Part shown: in pieces, positions 18,245-27,148 of the stretch
Position numbering within the stretch: the first letter of the stretch is position 1
Layout of the letters: each line of letters starts with the position of its first letter
IMG/VR virus record: IMGVR_UViG_3300025941_000068
Span: 1-33,715 of that record
Length of the DNA: 33,715 nucleotides
From: a virus
Strand: one strand, 5' to 3'
Notes under the pieces: generated by a model
Told to the model about the DNA's origin: nothing
Databases searched by the model: none
The model's input: the letters and a program-made list of their open reading frames with translations, nothing else
Program-made: the position numbers and the translations under genes

Positions 18245-19036
18245 ATGTCAGTAGTCAATAATGAAGTCTCAAAAGCTTTCCCTTATAGCTCATACATTCC
18301 TTTCTATTTCAATGGATTAGGAATTAGTAACAATGTCGCACTTCCTTTGGTTAAATTAGATGTAGCCGCTGGTTCTTGCCTAGATTCTACAGGTACTTTC
18401 CAAATCGGTTTATCATCTTCTGTAACCATTAGTATCGCTAACAATGGATTAAATGGTTTAGATACAGGCACTATTGCTGCTAGCACAATGTATGCTGTGT
18501 ATTTAGTGGCAGACCCAGTGACTCAGCAAGCTAGCGGTTGCATGCTTTCTCTAGCATCTAACTCTGTTCCATTGCTTCCTTTTGGATATAGTGCTTATGC
18601 TTTAATCGGCTATGTAGCTATCGATGCTAGCTCTCATATTCTTCCAGGATACTGGTCAGATAATGATTCTGCTCGTCGTTTGTTTGTGTACGATGCCATC
18701 CAAGCAACTGCTATTACTGCTGGCTCTTCATCTACATATGCAAATGTGAACTTAATTAGCTTAGTTCCTAATGTTAACAATACTTTGGTTAAAGTTTATA
18801 CTGACTTTAATGCAAATGCTGCTGCGGATGTATTGGGTTTGCAAGCAGGTAATGCAACAGGCGATGAAATGCTTATCATTGCTCCAGTTGCTGGTAGCTC
18901 TGCTCATACAGCTACAATGAGTGAAATATTAGCTCAGCCAGTGACCATTTCTTCTGTTTCTTCCCCAGTTATTAACTATAAGGTTAGTGCTGGCACTGTT
19001 GCAGTTGACGTTGCTGGTTATTATTTCGACCTTTAA
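18245..19036 (+). CDS. Putative virion structural or head-decoration protein
   Basis: 263 residues, not recognised as a family. Composition is beta-rich, Ser/Ala/Val/Asn-rich and without charge clusters (PFYFNGLGISNNVALPLV, MYAVYLVADPVTQQASG, ALIGYVAIDASSHILPGYW). Two beta domains seem present, with the break near residue 150. It lies between coat and the tail accessory factor, where several phages carry a head fibre or decoration protein. AGGAT precedes the ATG by 7 nt. Confidence 0.55.
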   Translation: MSVVNNEVSKAFPYSSYIPFYFNGLGISNNVALPLVKLDVAAGSCLDSTGTFQIGLSSSVTISIANNGLNGLDTGTIAASTMYAVYLVADPVTQQASGCMLSLASNSVPLLPFGYSAYALIGYVAIDASSHILPGYWSDNDSARRLFVYDAIQATAITAGSSSTYANVNLISLVPNVNNTLVKVYTDFNANAAADVLGLQAGNATGDEMLIIAPVAGSSAHTATMSEILAQPVTISSVSSPVINYKVSAGTVAVDVAGYYFDL

Positions 19037-19057
19037 TCTAAACGGAGGTAGTACGTC

Positions 19058-19765
19058 ATGGCTTATACAGCGTTACAGCTCATAACTAGGGCGTATTACC
19101 TTTCTCAGGTTGTTGCACGACAACTTGAGACCCCTGATGGAGAACAAATAGCTGATGGATTATATCTCCTGAATGCGGATTTGCAGTATAAAGCTACCGA
19201 TATTAGGCTAATACCTTATTTTGTTAGATATGAATTTCCAACCATTCAAGGCGTTGAAGAGTATTTTATAGATAATTTGCTCTATGTTGACTCAATGACC
19301 TTTAACTTAGGTGATGTGCGATATTCCATGAATGAACTTACGCGTAAACAATATTTTGATTACGCGCGTATTGATAATGTCCAGGCTTTACCCTTTAGCT
19401 ATAGAGTTGAGCGTGAATTAGATGGCTCGAGAATATTTCTGTATTTCCTTCCGGACCAAGTTTATGATGTTAAGCTTTCAGGTAAGTTTGGCTTTACCAC
19501 CGTAACATTAACCACAGATTTATCAACTATTTACGATCCTTTTTATATTGAATATTTACGCTATAGCTTGGCTATCAAAATTTGTGAGGAGTTCGGATGC
19601 ACGGTTCCAGATGCAACTTTATCCAAATATAAAGAAATGCAGAAAAAACTAATGGAAGTGTCACCGCCTGATTTATCAATCCAAAGTCGAACTTACTTCA
19701 ATAGTCGTCCGCCATCGATGGACTGGCAACAGGTGAATATCGGAAAAGGATGGTACCCTGGATAG
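19058..19765 (+). CDS. Head-tail connector, P22 gp4-like tail accessory factor
   Basis: 235 residues. It opens AYTALQLITRAYYLSQVVAR with LYLLNADLQYKATDIRLIPYF, then a beta section and DPFYIEYLRYSLAIKICEEFG with a helix KYKEMQKKLM, the plan of gp4/adaptor proteins that bind beneath the portal. P22 gp4 is 166 residues and Sf6 gp7 similar, so this one is longer by a tail (PDLSIQSRTYFNSRPPSM). In P22 gp4 also has muralytic activity; no catalytic residue can be pointed to here. GGAGG precedes the start. Last gene of the rightward head operon. Confidence 0.72.
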   Translation: MAYTALQLITRAYYLSQVVARQLETPDGEQIADGLYLLNADLQYKATDIRLIPYFVRYEFPTIQGVEEYFIDNLLYVDSMTFNLGDVRYSMNELTRKQYFDYARIDNVQALPFSYRVERELDGSRIFLYFLPDQVYDVKLSGKFGFTTVTLTTDLSTIYDPFYIEYLRYSLAIKICEEFGCTVPDATLSKYKEMQKKLMEVSPPDLSIQSRTYFNSRPPSMDWQQVNIGKGWYPG

Positions 19766-19852
19766 ATTTACTTATTGCAGGAAAAATCACGAGAGATTGC
19801 ATGTCATTGTAATGATAGAATAAATAACATGACTTGTGGAGAGACACAATAG

Positions 19853-19880
19853 TTGACAAATAATAAGCACAGTGTTAAAT
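19853..19880 (+). promoter_or_regulatory. Possible promoter upstream of a 21-residue ORF
   Basis: Perfect -35 TTGACA (19853-19858), 16-nt spacer, -10-like TTAAAT (19875-19880, four of six). It points rightward into the 3' end of the leftward ejection operon, so it could also make an antisense RNA. Confidence 0.42.
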
Positions 19881-19910
19881 TAGTGGTTCTTATAGGTGTG
19901 GGGATTGATT

Positions 19911-19976
19911 ATGGGTTGGTTATGTATAGCAATAGTATGTGGACTTCTTGCAGCAGGGCTAGACGATCGTCGTTAG
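19911..19976 (+). CDS. 21-residue hydrophobic micro-protein
   Basis: ATG at 19911, TAG at 19974. The product MGWLCIAIVCGLLAAGLDDR (plus one Arg) is a single short membrane helix with a charged end. GGGG lies 6 nt before the ATG and a promoter-like pair lies about 30 nt further up. Its last 4 nt overlap the convergent ejection-protein gene. Real small membrane proteins of this look exist in phages, but none is recognised here. Confidence 0.45.
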   Translation: MGWLCIAIVCGLLAAGLDDRR

Positions 19977-20824
19977 ATACGTCTAGCTATTCCCAGCATA
20001 GCCCTTAAGCTACTTAAGCCTGATACATGCCTAAGTCCTTCAGTTAGCAACTCTCTTAATCTTGCAGATCGTCTATAATGTTCATCTGCATGACGCGCGT
20101 CTTCATAAGTTCTATGGAAACCACCACGTTGTAGCTCATCTAAAATAGAATTTCCTAGATCAGCATGTAGATTTTGAGCACCAATTTGTGCACCACCTGG
20201 TAAGCTTCGATCTCGTGATAACTGCCCTAGAGTGGTCCTTACCTGTCTTGCTCCGCGATGCTCTCCTTCTAACATTCTTTGCAATCTAGTTCCCATAGGC
20301 ACGTTATGTTGCTGCAAAAATTGTATTATTTGATCCGTCAATTCTGCAGGATGAGATAATCCTCCGGCACCTTCTTCGATAACTGTTCTTAACTCTCTTG
20401 CGTAAGGAGCTTCCATTCCTCTTCTAGTAATAGAGGGTATATTTCTTAATGCGCCTTGAATTGCTTCTGTACCACGCAAGGCATTTAGTCCACCTAGAGC
20501 TAATGGAGCATATTCACCAGCTTTTTGTAAGAAATTTCCTGCAGGAGAAGGATTTGGAGACTTTATTTTATTTATTACTTCATTGATATCAGGCTCTTTA
20601 TTCCCAGAGGCCTCAACAAACTGTTTTTGAATAGGACTAATAAACATGGATTCCAAACCACCAACTGCTCCTTTTGTAAGTCCATATCCAATATCTCGTA
20701 AGGAATCAGATATCCCTCTTTTATACTGCTGTGAGTAGTCAGGAGAACCAGAAGATTGCTCTGATTTCTTGGCCGCAATTAATTTAGTCAACTGTTCTTC
20801 GCTTAAGTTTTCAAGTTGATTCAT
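19973..20824 (-). CDS. Putative ejection (injection) protein, C-most gene of operon
   Basis: 283 residues. An N-terminal helical and polar part (LSEEQLTKLIAAKKSEQSSG) is followed by a Gly/Ala section with weak membrane character (GYGLTKGAVGGLESMFIS, APLALGGLNALRG) and a long Arg-rich helical half (RQVRTTLGQLSRDRSLPGG, RELLTEGLRHVSG). The composition and operon position suit the DNA-ejection proteins of P22-like phages (gp7, gp16, gp20), but no direct similarity can be claimed. AGGAG precedes the ATG, which overlaps the stop of the 443-residue gene. Confidence 0.55.
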   Translation of the reverse strand: MNQLENLSEEQLTKLIAAKKSEQSSGSPDYSQQYKRGISDSLRDIGYGLTKGAVGGLESMFISPIQKQFVEASGNKEPDINEVINKIKSPNPSPAGNFLQKAGEYAPLALGGLNALRGTEAIQGALRNIPSITRRGMEAPYARELRTVIEEGAGGLSHPAELTDQIIQFLQQHNVPMGTRLQRMLEGEHRGARQVRTTLGQLSRDRSLPGGAQIGAQNLHADLGNSILDELQRGGFHRTYEDARHADEHYRRSARLRELLTEGLRHVSGLSSLRAMLGIARRI

Positions 20825-22152
20825 TTTTTGGCTCTCCTACGTTTTTCGGCTAGTTGTTTCTCTAAATCTTCGAGGGAGTAATTCTTTAATATTTTTTGTT
20901 CAGTATGAGAAAGTTCACTTGTTAGTCCCTTGTCTTTAGGATTATAGTCACCGGTTTCTTTTATTGCATTAATTGCCTCTGGAGTTAAATAACGTGCCCA
21001 GTTATTTGGCTTGTATTTATTTAATGCTAATGTTTTTGCATCAGCAACTATTGGATGATGTTTTTGATAGGCAGACCACAATCTGTCCGCCATATTAGAA
21101 GAGATTCCAGTGCTTGGATTGGATGCTAATTGGTTAAATCTAGCGTGCTCATTAAGCCTTTCATTGAACGCTTTAAACCTTTCGGTATATTCATGTCGCG
21201 CTTCCGGAGTCCAGGATATATCTGGTTTTCTTGCAGTTGCTGTTTGAAGGTCTAAATTAGAAAATCTAGCAGAACCCATTGCATTTTTTAATTCTTCGAT
21301 GCCGCTTAGGATCATATCCCTTGAAAGAGCTTGAATTTCTTGTCTATGAGCGGTTGGGATCTTAACTTTTGAACCAAAAGGACCAGATAAAAACGTATCA
21401 TCCATTAATTGATTATACCTATCCAATAGTTGACCGTGTTTATTGGATGCTGCTAATTCATTATCAATACCTTGTGATTTTTTAGAGTATTTATCCCTTT
21501 CTTCTTTTATTTGGTCAATTGCTTGTTTTCTTGTGTCCCCATAAGTATCAATGTTAAATAACATTTTACTTGCTAAATCTTTGGAAGTTGGCTGAGGTAT
21601 CTGAATACCATAAGGAGTGCTTTCATTTGCTTTATGCATTTGAGCTATTTGTAAAAATGGCTCTGTTATACCGGAAGTATTAGGTTGTTGCGCAAGTGAA
21701 TTTTGCATATTTTGAGCATATGGTGGCAAGCCATTTCCAGGCGATACTTGGACATTGGAAGATGATTGCGGTTGACTAAAATATGCATCTTGCATAGCTT
21801 TTTTAAAATTTGTTTCTCGTTCTGCTTGTTGAACTTGCGCTGCCCTTAAAGCCATTTCGGATTCAATATTTCGGCCATAATATTTTGATTGCTGATTGGT
21901 GTAACCTGTATTAGCCTCAGTATTTCCAATACGCGCTTCTTCGCTTTGAGGCAAGTATTTATTAATGATTTGGTCATGTTTATTTTGTAATTGAGCCTGC
22001 AAAAGAGCTTCAGCCATATTTTTAGGCTTATAAGCAGTATCATAAGAACCCTGAACATTCTTGAATACATCTTGCAGTGCTTGTTGATAATTAGGGGCAC
22101 CCATATCCTGAGCATCCAATTTCATATTAGGCATTGTAGGCGAATAAACCAT
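20821..22152 (-). CDS. Putative ejection protein, Gln/Asn-rich helical
   Basis: 443 residues, mostly helical and rich in Gln, Asn, Lys and Ala (ALLQAQLQNKHDQIINKYL, MALRAAQVQQAERETNF). There is a Ser/Pro/Gln-rich low-complexity stretch near residues 120-170, and a C-terminal KYKPNNWARYLTPEAINAI followed by a basic end. This is the look of phage proteins that are carried in the head and leave with the DNA. It lies between two other candidates of the same type. No enzymatic motif is visible. Confidence 0.6.
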   Translation of the reverse strand: MVYSPTMPNMKLDAQDMGAPNYQQALQDVFKNVQGSYDTAYKPKNMAEALLQAQLQNKHDQIINKYLPQSEEARIGNTEANTGYTNQQSKYYGRNIESEMALRAAQVQQAERETNFKKAMQDAYFSQPQSSSNVQVSPGNGLPPYAQNMQNSLAQQPNTSGITEPFLQIAQMHKANESTPYGIQIPQPTSKDLASKMLFNIDTYGDTRKQAIDQIKEERDKYSKKSQGIDNELAASNKHGQLLDRYNQLMDDTFLSGPFGSKVKIPTAHRQEIQALSRDMILSGIEELKNAMGSARFSNLDLQTATARKPDISWTPEARHEYTERFKAFNERLNEHARFNQLASNPSTGISSNMADRLWSAYQKHHPIVADAKTLALNKYKPNNWARYLTPEAINAIKETGDYNPKDKGLTSELSHTEQKILKNYSLEDLEKQLAEKRRRAKK

Positions 22153-22154
22153 GA

Positions 22155-22871
22155 TTAAGCTCCTTTACCTTGTCCACCAAAAACATTCATAAGAGCTGAC
22201 CATGCAGAGCCAGCTGCAGGACCACCAAAAATACTTGCTCCAGTTGTTCCTAGGCCTGTAAATAAATCGCTTAATCCTTGTGATTTTCTTTGATTTTGTC
22301 CTTGCTGACCCATGAATCCATAAGCGCCTTGTTGGCTTAAAACATTTCCCAAGGTATCTGCCATTCCTCGGCTTGCATCAAATCCCTGACTGTTTATACC
22401 TTGTTCGCCGCCATAACCAAGCCCATATAAGCCTATTTGATTTTTCAGATAGTCATTGTAGTCTTGTGAAGCTATATCATTAGCTAATTGCATGCTTTGC
22501 TGTTGATGCATTGGAGTGCCAAGAGTGCCGCCAGCTGCTGCAGCATTATTGCCTGCACCTAGAGCTTGGCGTAATTTAAACTGATATCCAGGGCTTTCTT
22601 TATATCCTGCTCCTAATTGATTTTGAATACCACCAGATAACAAACTTTTATTTTGATTCTGTAAATCACCCAAAGCGCCTTGTCCAGCTTGCATATAAGG
22701 AGAATAGTATTGTTGAGTCTGTCCCGGAATCTGACCGATTGACTTATTTGCTATATCAGCGGGATTGGGCTGATGGCCAAATATATTCCAAAGTCCTCCT
22801 GCGGACTGGCCCAAGCCACCTCCTATACCTAGGGCGCTTGCCAACCACTCTGGCATTTGATTGTTATCCAT
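22155..22871 (-). CDS. Putative DNA ejection protein, Gly/Gln-rich
   Basis: 238 residues. It shows the pattern of a common phage injection-protein type: a Gly-rich membrane-like start (LGIGGGLGQSAGGLWNIFG), then ESPGYQFKLRQALGAGNNAAAAGG, then ASQDYNDYLKNQIGLYGLG with a G-x-x-G-rich repeat, and a hydrophobic Gly/Ala end. The SPGYQF...AAAAGG...Y-N-D-Y-L order is the main clue. These proteins are thought to form part of the channel that carries DNA across the cell envelope. AGGAG precedes the ATG by 6 nt. Confidence 0.7.
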   Translation of the reverse strand: MDNNQMPEWLASALGIGGGLGQSAGGLWNIFGHQPNPADIANKSIGQIPGQTQQYYSPYMQAGQGALGDLQNQNKSLLSGGIQNQLGAGYKESPGYQFKLRQALGAGNNAAAAGGTLGTPMHQQQSMQLANDIASQDYNDYLKNQIGLYGLGYGGEQGINSQGFDASRGMADTLGNVLSQQGAYGFMGQQGQNQRKSQGLSDLFTGLGTTGASIFGGPAAGSAWSALMNVFGGQGKGA

Positions 22872-22885
22872 AATAATCTCCTAGA

Positions 22886-23254
22886 TTAGGTTAAGGTGAC
22901 TGTTTTAAATACAGGTATCCCGCTAGAAAGAGGGTCTTCTACAGCTATTTTAACTTCAGCTGTTGTTGAATCATATAGCATTGTTCCAAAAGCGCAGGTA
23001 TAAGTTGTCACAGATGAGCCTGAATTGCCAATGGGGGTTTCTGTGGTAGCGTCCTGTATTGTTGTTATGTTTGCGGTGGTTTGTTGGGGCATCACCAACC
23101 CTTCATTACCTGCAAGTTGCTCCAGAAGAGTTAATAAGGCTTGACGAAAGGTCATTTCCTCATCAGTTGCCTTTCCATTGGCATCAACAATTTGTCCCAT
23201 TGGAAGATTGGGAATACGGACTGTATTTCTTTGGATTGGGACATCTGTGCTCAT
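22886..23254 (-). CDS. Small hypothetical virion-associated protein
   Basis: 122 residues. The N-terminal half has RIPNLPMGQIVDANGKATDE and FRQALLTLLEQLAGNEGLVMP, a pattern found in small proteins encoded near tail genes of short-tailed phages. The C-terminal half is a Thr/Ser beta segment (TYTCAFGTMLYDSTTAEVKIAV). No function is known. The ATG overlaps the stop of the gp10-like gene by 4 nt. Confidence 0.6.
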   Translation of the reverse strand: MSTDVPIQRNTVRIPNLPMGQIVDANGKATDEEMTFRQALLTLLEQLAGNEGLVMPQQTTANITTIQDATTETPIGNSGSSVTTYTCAFGTMLYDSTTAEVKIAVEDPLSSGIPVFKTVTLT

Positions 23255-24873
23255 TGATATATCTCCACTATTCCATCAGTAACTACAAATCTAGTGGGCC
23301 CTACAAATCTTAATTGAAAAGTAGTATCATTTGCTTGCCCTAATCTTTGGTAAATGAATCTATTTTTAAACTTACCTGTGGGGTACATGGGCTTGGGCAA
23401 GAAGTTTCCAAATGATTGGGCTCCGTTTCTAGAGACCGCTAAATACACATATGCATCTGAAGTTGTGTAGGTTGCTAACACAGTAGCCGTACCTTCTTCT
23501 TCTGTGCCAATCAAATCGTCGTTTTCAGCAGCAATATCGATATCATCTTCTGTTGCCAATATAGTTTCTTCTGTGTCAACAACAGTGTGTTCAGTGACTG
23601 TATTTGGTTGTCCTTGTTCTATTGTAAAACTCAAGCTTTTAATTATGAAATATCTTTGTGTGGGCAATCTTAATGGGGCCGTTATACGAATCCTAGGTAT
23701 TTTCTTGATGTCGTCCGTACTGTATTCGGCATCTGGAAATGTACTGCTGAATTGATAAATATTGCCGCCATTCAATGATACAAAGTAATAATTATTAGTT
23801 GGAGCAAAATATACCACTTCCCTAGCAATATGGTAGCTTAAATTTTCATCAGATATACTGAAAAATAATTTAGTTTCAAAATCATAGGCATAACTTATAT
23901 TGTCGTCTGGAAATGTAAATTGATATATAACATGACCATCTTGTTGGAATAAAAATCCTGTACAATTACTTGGATTTGAAAGATTACCAATCGTGTAATC
24001 TATGCCATCTGTAGAAATAGATTCAACTTGGTTGCCTATCATTAGCATTAATACTGGGCCGGATTGTTCATTAACTGCTATCCAGACTATGTAATTTTTT
24101 AATGATGCAATCGTGGATGGGTTGATGCAACCAAAGTCAGAATTGAATGTACTATTTCTTTGATACGGAAATAATGCATTCCCAACGTCTTGCCACAGTT
24201 CGGCAACATTTCTACCTAAAACCAATAAGTTATTAGCGCCTCCAGGAACTGGAACTGCTGCCTGTACATAATCGGGTTTGGTTTGCAAGCTGCCTACTTG
24301 AGCAGGATTTGTGTCCGACCAATCAGTGGCATCATTAAATCCAGATAAAACCCAGTTCGTTGTATTCTCGCAAGCAATAATTAATCGCCCATTTTGAAAT
24401 GATATATAGCCTGGGTCTTGAAAAGGAAATGAAAAATCAGTGGCAGAAGATAACAAGACTGGAGAAGTAGGTGTTAACCAATTATAAACATAAACATATA
24501 GCCCGTCGGTGATCGCTATTTCATTGTTATTGTTTTCATTTATGTACACATCGCCTTGATTTGTGGCTAACTCTCCAATTAATTGAGAGCTAAATATCCC
24601 TGTGGTTGAAGAGTAATTAATTCTCTGCACATTTGACCCAAGAACAGCTATCATGAAGCCGCCTCGAGAACTTGAATGCAATCCTCGTCCTTTGTTTGTA
24701 GGGTTAACTGTTAGGATATTTTTATATCCAGCATAAGGAACCAAGAATCCATCACTAACAATCATATTCCAAGTTTGTTCATCGCTAATTTTGGGGTAAC
24801 GACCATAATGTGTGCCGCCAGCTATTTGCAGCGGGATTTCTTGAACATTGTATTGCGTGTTAGGAGCCGGCAT
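23251..24873 (-). CDS. P22 gp10-like tail factor (packaged DNA stabilisation)
   Basis: 540 residues. The start PLQIAGGTHYGRYPKISDEQTWNM and VPYAGYKNILTV, repeated W/Y-containing beta blades, and the end FIYQRLGQANDTTFQLRFVGPTRFVVTDG follow the plan of P22 gp10 (472 residues), a beta-rich protein that closes the tail below gp4. An acidic insert around residues 430-460 (DTEETILATEDDIDIAAEND) is not expected in that family. It is first in the leftward ejection operon. A TATAAT lies about 35 nt upstream. Confidence 0.76.
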   Translation of the reverse strand: MPAPNTQYNVQEIPLQIAGGTHYGRYPKISDEQTWNMIVSDGFLVPYAGYKNILTVNPTNKGRGLHSSSRGGFMIAVLGSNVQRINYSSTTGIFSSQLIGELATNQGDVYINENNNNEIAITDGLYVYVYNWLTPTSPVLLSSATDFSFPFQDPGYISFQNGRLIIACENTTNWVLSGFNDATDWSDTNPAQVGSLQTKPDYVQAAVPVPGGANNLLVLGRNVAELWQDVGNALFPYQRNSTFNSDFGCINPSTIASLKNYIVWIAVNEQSGPVLMLMIGNQVESISTDGIDYTIGNLSNPSNCTGFLFQQDGHVIYQFTFPDDNISYAYDFETKLFFSISDENLSYHIAREVVYFAPTNNYYFVSLNGGNIYQFSSTFPDAEYSTDDIKKIPRIRITAPLRLPTQRYFIIKSLSFTIEQGQPNTVTEHTVVDTEETILATEDDIDIAAENDDLIGTEEEGTATVLATYTTSDAYVYLAVSRNGAQSFGNFLPKPMYPTGKFKNRFIYQRLGQANDTTFQLRFVGPTRFVVTDGIVEIYQ

Positions 24874-24901
24874 TGTCTATCCCAGACTAATGGTTACCTC
24901 A

Positions 24902-24929
24902 TTGCATTATAGTAAATAAAGAGTAAAAT
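24902..24929. promoter_or_regulatory. Overlapping divergent promoters between tail and fibre operons
   Basis: Minus strand: a perfect -10 TATAAT (24911-24906) with a poor -35. Plus strand: TTGCAT (24902-24907), a 16-nt spacer and TAAAAT (24924-24929). The elements share sequence, so the leftward tail/ejection and rightward fibre operons may compete for polymerase. Weak -35 boxes are typical of activator-dependent late promoters. Confidence 0.5.
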
Positions 24930-24961
24930 ACATAGCATTGCTTTGACGATTGGAAGAATCA

Positions 24962-27139
24962 ATGGCCGTTCCGCAACGAAATGCGAATGTTGTAGCATTA
25001 TTTCCGTTACAAGAGACAATTTGGGACAAAGATGGCACAGGTGCTCTTGGAAGCGGCGTTGTATCTTTTTTCAGCGATCCTTTGTTTAGTGTTCCCAAAG
25101 ACGTTTATCAGGAAACAGATGACCCAGTAACGGGTGATGTTACTTATGTGAACTTAGGCTCAGTACTAATTCTAAGTGGAATTGGAAGTTTTGTTGATGG
25201 AAATGGTCATAATTTTATTCCTATGCTGTACCCTTATGAGGGCGCGCCTACAGATACTGTAGTTGGGGATTTTGAGCCCTATTACATAACGGTGTATAAT
25301 AGCTCAGGCATTTTCCAGTTTTCCACTAACGATTGGCCTCCTAATACTTTTTCTCAATCAGGCTCAACTCAAGCACAAGAAGCATTAACACCGAATCTAA
25401 TAACCAATCCTCAGTTTTCAGTGGTTTCATTTATTCCAGACCCTGCAACTGGGAAGCATATTTATACTGTATCTGGTACTGAATCTAACTTTCTGGCTCC
25501 GGGATGGACATTGGAAACAGAAGGAACCGGGACAGTCACCGTTTCTCAATTGTCTTTAAGTGCATCCATACCTTCAGAAGCACCATATGCACTGCAATTA
25601 GAATGGTCAACTGGGTTAACAGAACTTCGGGTGGTTCAACAATTAACAAATAGCCCAAGAATAATTGCAGGTAGTAATGCCTCAGCTTCTTTGGTAATTG
25701 CATCTCCAACGGGAGATGATGTGAATGTGCAGATTCATTATATTGCACCTGCTCCTACCGCTATTGATGTTTTGATTGTTGATGATGACACCACTGGTAC
25801 GAGCACATATACTACAATTAGCGGCACCGAAGCTATCCCAGCTACCAATGCACAGACAGCGGATGGATATGTAAATTTCGTTATTGACATTCAAAGTCTT
25901 GCTTCAAGCTCTTCTATAGATATTACAAGCGCTCAATTAGTTGCTGTTGAAACTTCATCTATTATTGCTGATTACATTCAGCAGACTACCCAGGAAAATC
26001 TTAATGGGTTGATGTGGTATTATGAGCCTTTATTAGCTTACAAGCCTATTACAAATTATTTGATTGGTTGGGATTTTAAGAATAATCCCGATCAAGCAGG
26101 TGCGATAAGTGGAACATCTGGATTAGGTGATAACTTATCAAGATATATTGCCGATCAAACCATTTCATTTGAATCTGTCGGAAACGTTATGACATTTACA
26201 CTTTCCAATGGAGGATTAGGCTTTACCACTACATCCGCAACACAATTTGCAATTATTCAATATCTGCCCACATCTCTTGCTTATGAATTGCTAGAGCCAG
26301 CTTCTGAAAATTCTCTTGCGGTGCAGCTATCCGGGGGAAGTAATTCGTCCTTACAAGGATATGTAAATTTATACTGGACTAATAATGCATCTCTTCCTGA
26401 TATAACAAGTGGGTCAAATTTATCTGTCGTTACTTCTTTAACCGCAGGGGTTCCAACGGTTGCTAGTGGATGGACGCTTTTAGATAATACAAATGCTGAA
26501 TCAGGACATGTGCCATTCGTATTGAATGGAGTAGTTAATCTTAATGGTTGGGATACTAGTGGCCTGGTAATTGGGGGCGTTCAATGGTTTGCTGTGGTAA
26601 TTAGCTTCAAAGAAGTGCCCACTACTGCTGCAGATAACATTAATTACGTCACACTATGTGCTGGATCGATTGCAACCAAACCTGCTCCTATGAACGATGC
26701 GCAAACTTTACAAGCACTGCAATATTATTATGAATCATCTTACCCATTGGGAATTGCACCTGGAACAGCAAGCACTGCAGGTGTCGTAGCTGTACAAAAA
26801 ATAACCCCTGTTAATGAAAACCCAGCAAAATTAATACCTGCGTATTTTTCTATTCCTTTTATGGCTCCTAAAGTTGCGGCTCCTACAATGACTTTTTATT
26901 CTCCTAATTCTGGAACTGCAGCTAATGTATATGGAATAGTTTCGCAGAATGGTGCCAATGCTGCTACAGCAGATATTGCAATAACTAATTGGACGGCTGT
27001 TAGTGTTAATACTAAATGCGCTACATATTCCCCTAATACTGCTACTGGGTTTGTAAGCACGGGAGCTATAACTATAGATTCAACCCAGGCCTACATAGAA
27101 ATACAATACACCGCCGATTCTAGGCTAGGCACTTTTTAG
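24962..27139 (+). CDS. Tail appendage / fibre protein with beta-sandwich modules
   Basis: 725 residues from the ATG at 24962, with TTGGAAG 5 nt upstream; the frame opens at 24950. The first 130 residues (NANVVALFPLQETIWDKDG, FFSDPLFSVPKDVYQETDD) look like a virion-attachment domain. Two jelly-roll-like regions follow, one at about 150-330 (LITNPQFSVV to SAQLVAVE) and one at about 360-560 (LIGWDFKNNPDQAG to WFAVVISFKE), each with the layout of carbohydrate-binding modules. A beta C-terminus is typical of fibre tips. First of the rightward appendage operon. Receptor unknown. Confidence 0.7.
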   Translation: MAVPQRNANVVALFPLQETIWDKDGTGALGSGVVSFFSDPLFSVPKDVYQETDDPVTGDVTYVNLGSVLILSGIGSFVDGNGHNFIPMLYPYEGAPTDTVVGDFEPYYITVYNSSGIFQFSTNDWPPNTFSQSGSTQAQEALTPNLITNPQFSVVSFIPDPATGKHIYTVSGTESNFLAPGWTLETEGTGTVTVSQLSLSASIPSEAPYALQLEWSTGLTELRVVQQLTNSPRIIAGSNASASLVIASPTGDDVNVQIHYIAPAPTAIDVLIVDDDTTGTSTYTTISGTEAIPATNAQTADGYVNFVIDIQSLASSSSIDITSAQLVAVETSSIIADYIQQTTQENLNGLMWYYEPLLAYKPITNYLIGWDFKNNPDQAGAISGTSGLGDNLSRYIADQTISFESVGNVMTFTLSNGGLGFTTTSATQFAIIQYLPTSLAYELLEPASENSLAVQLSGGSNSSLQGYVNLYWTNNASLPDITSGSNLSVVTSLTAGVPTVASGWTLLDNTNAESGHVPFVLNGVVNLNGWDTSGLVIGGVQWFAVVISFKEVPTTAADNINYVTLCAGSIATKPAPMNDAQTLQALQYYYESSYPLGIAPGTASTAGVVAVQKITPVNENPAKLIPAYFSIPFMAPKVAAPTMTFYSPNSGTAANVYGIVSQNGANAATADIAITNWTAVSVNTKCATYSPNTATGFVSTGAITIDSTQAYIEIQYTADSRLGTF

Positions 27140-27148
27140 GAGAAACAA

